Shown here: piece by piece, positions 18,313-21,032 of the stretch | Position numbering within the stretch: the stretch's first letter is position 1 | Layout: every line of letters begins with the position of its first letter | Assembly: GCA_028565635.1 (NCBI GenBank) | Contig: JAOXYB010085831.1 | Coordinates: forward strand, 1,613-22,644 | Source: Phoronis ovalis | Lineage: Eukaryota; Phoronida; Phoronidae | DNA length: 21,032 bases | Reading direction: 5' to 3' | The notes under the pieces: model-generated | Told to the model about the DNA's origin: nothing | Seen by the model: only the letters and a program-made list of their open reading frames with translations | Databases searched by the model: none | Made by a program: the position numbers and the translations under genes

Positions 18313-20421
18313 GTGAGTGCATGCAACAGGAGACAAACAAGTTCAATCTTACAAAATAATTCGCAAGCTACATGTAGCACCTGGCTAGATATTATACATG
18401 CATTCTGATTTCATTGTTGTTGTTTTTTTACCAATCAGATGAAAGTAGTAAATAATGTTCCCAAAAGGAGTGGGAGTACAAGTGTCATTCTACCATACTA
18501 TTTCTTTTGTATTTTTAAATCTCTTCCCATTAAGACTTTCACTAACAGAACAACACCCAATTTTATTAAAATTTGTCAGGCTATTACCTTTTTAATATAA
18601 TAATGTATGTCATGTACAGTGATTTTATCATTATAAATGTTAGTTCCAAAAATCTTTATTTCATACTTTTTAAAAATTGTTAGAGTTGTGAAATAATATT
18701 ATTTGGACCAATTTTGTAGAATGATGCCTGTACAATTTGTTATATTTATCTAACACATAAAAACATAATAACTGAGAACCCTTCAGGCTAGATTTGTTAA
18801 AATATAGTAATGCTTTCATTCACTTTTCCAAACAATCTTAATTAATAAAAAAGTTTTTTGCTGACAAGTTCCTTGTTGTGACATTTAATATGATCTAGTT
18901 GAAACTTCTGCAATTTATTCACAATAAATATCTTTCAAAGTAAAATGATCTTTTAATGCATTTAAAAAATGTTTGAGATAACCACACCAGGATGTTCTTA
19001 TCTTGTATCAGCCCAGAAGCAGTCAGATCAATATTTTGAGACCTGGATTTTTTTAAGCGTTCAAACAAGGAAATAAATCCTTATTGTTTGTATCAAAACC
19101 TCCTGCATCGAAGCCCAATAGTTTTACAACATGTGATGTTTATTTTGGCAAAGTATGTTCCACCTGGGTCCTTTGTAAAGGATCTGTATTTTTTCTTTTT
19201 ATTTTCCAGTGGTGTAGACATCATATTAAAGTACAGTAACACTAAAAATACCTTATTCTTGACACAAATGAAAGTGACTAAAAGGACACTACTCCAATGT
19301 AAACATCATTAAGGAAGTACCTACCTGAATATAATATAAGGTTTCTAAGTTAATGCTCCATGGATGCAAATTAAGTTAACTTTTATTACTATCACTATTC
19401 ATACTGTTTGTAACTAGTGATGCCAGCAAAGTGTGTTGAAAGTTGCATTCTCCTTTTTCAGGGTGTGAAAGTTTTAGAATGCCATGGATTTGTTGTCAAA
19501 TCAACATCTGCTGCTATGGGAATGGTTCAGGCTTGTACATATGCCTATGACCATAAGGTAAACCATGTCCTCCACCAAACATAACACATATTTATCTGAA
19601 TTCATTATCTGTAATGGTCAAATTATGTTCCGTATATTCCAGTTTTAGAGAAGAGAACATACGACAATATAATTAGAATCCCAGGAAAATATTTCTTTGA
19701 CTGTAGCTGTATAATGCATTCAAATAATTTAAATTATACTGCAAGAAAATATTTATTGGTGCCTCACAATTTTAGAACGCTTGATGGCTGATACTGTAAC
19801 ACCACATGTACCCTTAATGATGCTTAAATATAAACAGTTTCTCTTCAGGGATATTGATAATTAAAGATGTACATGTAAAACTGTGCGATTCACATTTCTG
19901 CATATATTAAATAGCGATTCACATTTCTTACCTATATAACAAAAGTTTTTTAATATACACCTCATAGGTTACAGAGATTACAAATGGAAATTTTTGATAT
20001 AAACGATATTTTGTTACTGTTCATACACCCCCTGAAATTAAATGACATACGTAATCTGTACTTCTTTTGTCAGCTGTAAACTTTTTCAATACCTGTCCAA
20101 TTCTTAAATGTTATAAATAAGTGATAAATTATCTCAATAGTGTTAACAATATGTTTAGGTTAACTATTGGTGCCATCACTTGCCCATTATGTAAATGTAA
20201 TGAAACCAGCAATAAATTCACCTATATCATTATTCATACATGTAACAAATAATTTGACTTTTAGGAGCACTGGACAGATGAACCACCACCAGCAGAAGTT
20301 ATTCAAAATGAGGTTCATGCCGATCAAACTGATGCCTTTCACATGGCAAATGGTAGTTTACGCCGAGGTGAGAGCATGCAAAATGTTAATGGTAATGGAA
20401 CACCGTATGTGTTTGCACCTG
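17896..20421 (+). CDS. Gene C: spliced PTB/PID domain protein, 3' end uncertain
   Basis: Visible coding exons are 17896-18312, 19462-19557 and 20265-20421 (223 codons plus one base). Joined, residues about 12-172 form a PTB/PID domain closely related to gene A: LAKSRVLYLGSAVPLDTSVG, DAWVTVFSSG, CAAVKCM, HPPIFSAIFRRS, GVKVLECHGF, and a C-terminal helix followed by EPPPAEV. PTB modules bind NPxY-like peptides or phosphoinositides; a cytoplasmic adaptor role is inferred. The ATG at 17896 is chosen because an in-frame TGA lies at 17851, after the acceptor, and the context CAAACATG is acceptable. After the domain comes a short Asn/Gly-rich segment ending TPYVFAPG. The donor at 20421/20422 then leads either to more exons beyond the window or to a very short last exon at 20517. 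Introns interrupt the PTB domain after residues 139 and 171, both in phase 0. Confidence 0.8.
18313..19461 (+). other. Gene C intron 1
   Basis: An AT-rich intron of 1149 nt ending in the strong acceptor CATTCTCCTTTTTCAG. No exon or repeat is seen. The open frame near 19088-19312 lacks an ATG start and is dominated by hydrophobic low-complexity sequence. Confidence 0.65.
19462..19557 (+). CDS. Gene C coding exon 2: end of the PTB domain
   Basis: 32 codons (140-171), phase 0 on both sides, with acceptor CTCCTTTTTCAG and donor CATAAG|GTAAAC. It encodes GVKVLECHGFVV and the C-terminal helix SAAMGMVQACTYAYDHK. This is the canonical last strand and helix of a PTB domain, and it aligns without gaps to residues 134-165 of gene A. 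It is too short to stand out as an open frame by itself. Confidence 0.85.
19558..20264 (+). other. Gene C intron 2
   Basis: A 707-nt AT-rich intron ending in acceptor TTTGACTTTTAG. Nothing else is recognised. Confidence 0.65.
20265..20421 (+). CDS. Gene C coding exon 3: post-PTB segment
   Basis: 52 codons plus one base, opening EHWTDEPPPAEV, which matches TKWHHVPPPAKY of gene A directly after its PTB domain. A Asn/Gly-rich stretch with RRGESMQNVNGNG follows. The predicted donor CCTG|GTATGT leaves phase 1. An earlier donor-like GGTGAGAGC near 20368 is an alternative. The longer open frame across 20167-20490 is in another frame. Confidence 0.72.
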
Positions 20422-21032
20422 GTATGTATTCCCCATAACAGCATGACTTCTGTGTTTGGAGTCCTCTCCTCTCTATTTATACCATCTTAACTTCCTAAAT
20501 ATCGTTTTGCTTCCAGCATTCTGAGAACTCAACTTGTTCGTATTCATATGATGATCGTCCTACCCTAATTAATACACATAAACTTACAACAATGTTAAAT
20601 TTTGTAACATTAGCAAATTTATGCACTCAGTTATATAGCTGAAAACACTTTATTTTATAACCGTTGTTACAGTTTGCCCATAATATGCAACCTTATTGTG
20701 TTGTGCTTAATTGCACTTCTAGAGTGTGACATCACATACACATGTTAGGAGGATAACAGCAGTTGTGTGTATTATCATTATAACCCACAAGTCCTTGTGT
20801 ACCTCTGCAAGAGTATTTTGTAACTGGCAAGTTCTATGAAACTTCTAAATTTACATATGTCCTGTAATTCATCTTGCAAGGTAAACATAAAACTATGTTG
20901 GTAATCATGGTTTCAAAGTTGGTGCAAGCTGCAAGGGCATCCAATGGAATTTTTCCAAAAACTAGTTGTAACTCTAAATAGACACGAAATAAGTGTCAGA
21001 CATACTGTTTACAACTCATTACTAAAGTTGCT
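20422..21032 (+). other. Gene C intron 3 or 3' end, unresolved
   Basis: A good acceptor, CGTTTTGCTTCCAG, ends at 20516. Splicing 20421 to 20517 reads GCA TTC TGA, so the protein would end VFAPAF and the gene would finish inside the window. Against this, the intron would be only 95 nt, unlike the 0.7-1.1 kb introns before it, and no AATAAA is seen before 21032. The gene may instead continue beyond the window. No other coding exon is visible here. Confidence 0.4.

Noticed and set aside
1-21032. CRISPR arrays, bacterial operons, phage or rRNA genes
   Set aside because: The gene structure with GT-AG introns and PTB domains is eukaryotic; the tandem repeats have no CRISPR-like spacers, and no rRNA-like sequence was recognised.

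Overview
This is AT-rich nuclear DNA from an animal. Compact coding exons are separated by GT-AG introns of roughly 0.5 to 2.5 kb, upstream sequences include candidate untranslated first exons, and the proteins carry phosphotyrosine-binding (PTB/PID) folds, a metazoan signalling domain. The gene style would fit a marine invertebrate such as a mollusc or another lophotrochozoan. That placement is an inference from base composition and architecture; no marker gene in the window settles it.

The window holds a local cluster of three PTB-type genes. Gene A (minus strand, 829-2169) is a 446-residue protein with its whole coding region in one exon: an N-terminal PTB domain and a long Pro/Gln/Asn/Tyr-rich tail. 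Gene B (plus strand, 6744-13946) is spliced from five coding exons, every junction in phase 0, into a predicted 872-residue protein: a divergent N-terminal PTB-like domain, an acidic Ser/Asp-rich linker with an LPPPP motif, a Gln/Tyr/Pro-rich middle and a strongly basic C-terminus. A short motif, L-x-A-x-V, recurs in every coding exon of gene B. Gene C (plus strand, from 17896, running at least to 20421) is another PTB protein in three visible exons. Its PTB domain is clearly paralogous to that of gene A, but it has two phase-0 introns inside the domain that gene A lacks at exactly matching positions.

Layout: 1-89, a perfect 12-bp tandem repeat; 90-828, AT-rich DNA downstream of gene A with a perfect CRE palindrome; 829-2199, gene A; 2200-6733, intergenic DNA with a hairpin and a candidate promoter/first exon for gene B; 6734-13946, gene B, whose first intron holds a possible alternative last exon and a degenerate tandem array and whose second and third introns hold three copies of TGATGCAAT; 13947-17842, intergenic DNA with a CTCF-like site and a candidate promoter/first exon for gene C; 17843 to the end, gene C and its introns.

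How the genes work together cannot be read from the sequence. All three look like cytoplasmic adaptor or scaffold proteins: a peptide- or lipid-binding PTB module, no signal peptide, no membrane segment, and a long disordered tail rich in short linear motifs. The likeliest history is local duplication of a PTB gene, with loss of the domain introns in gene A.
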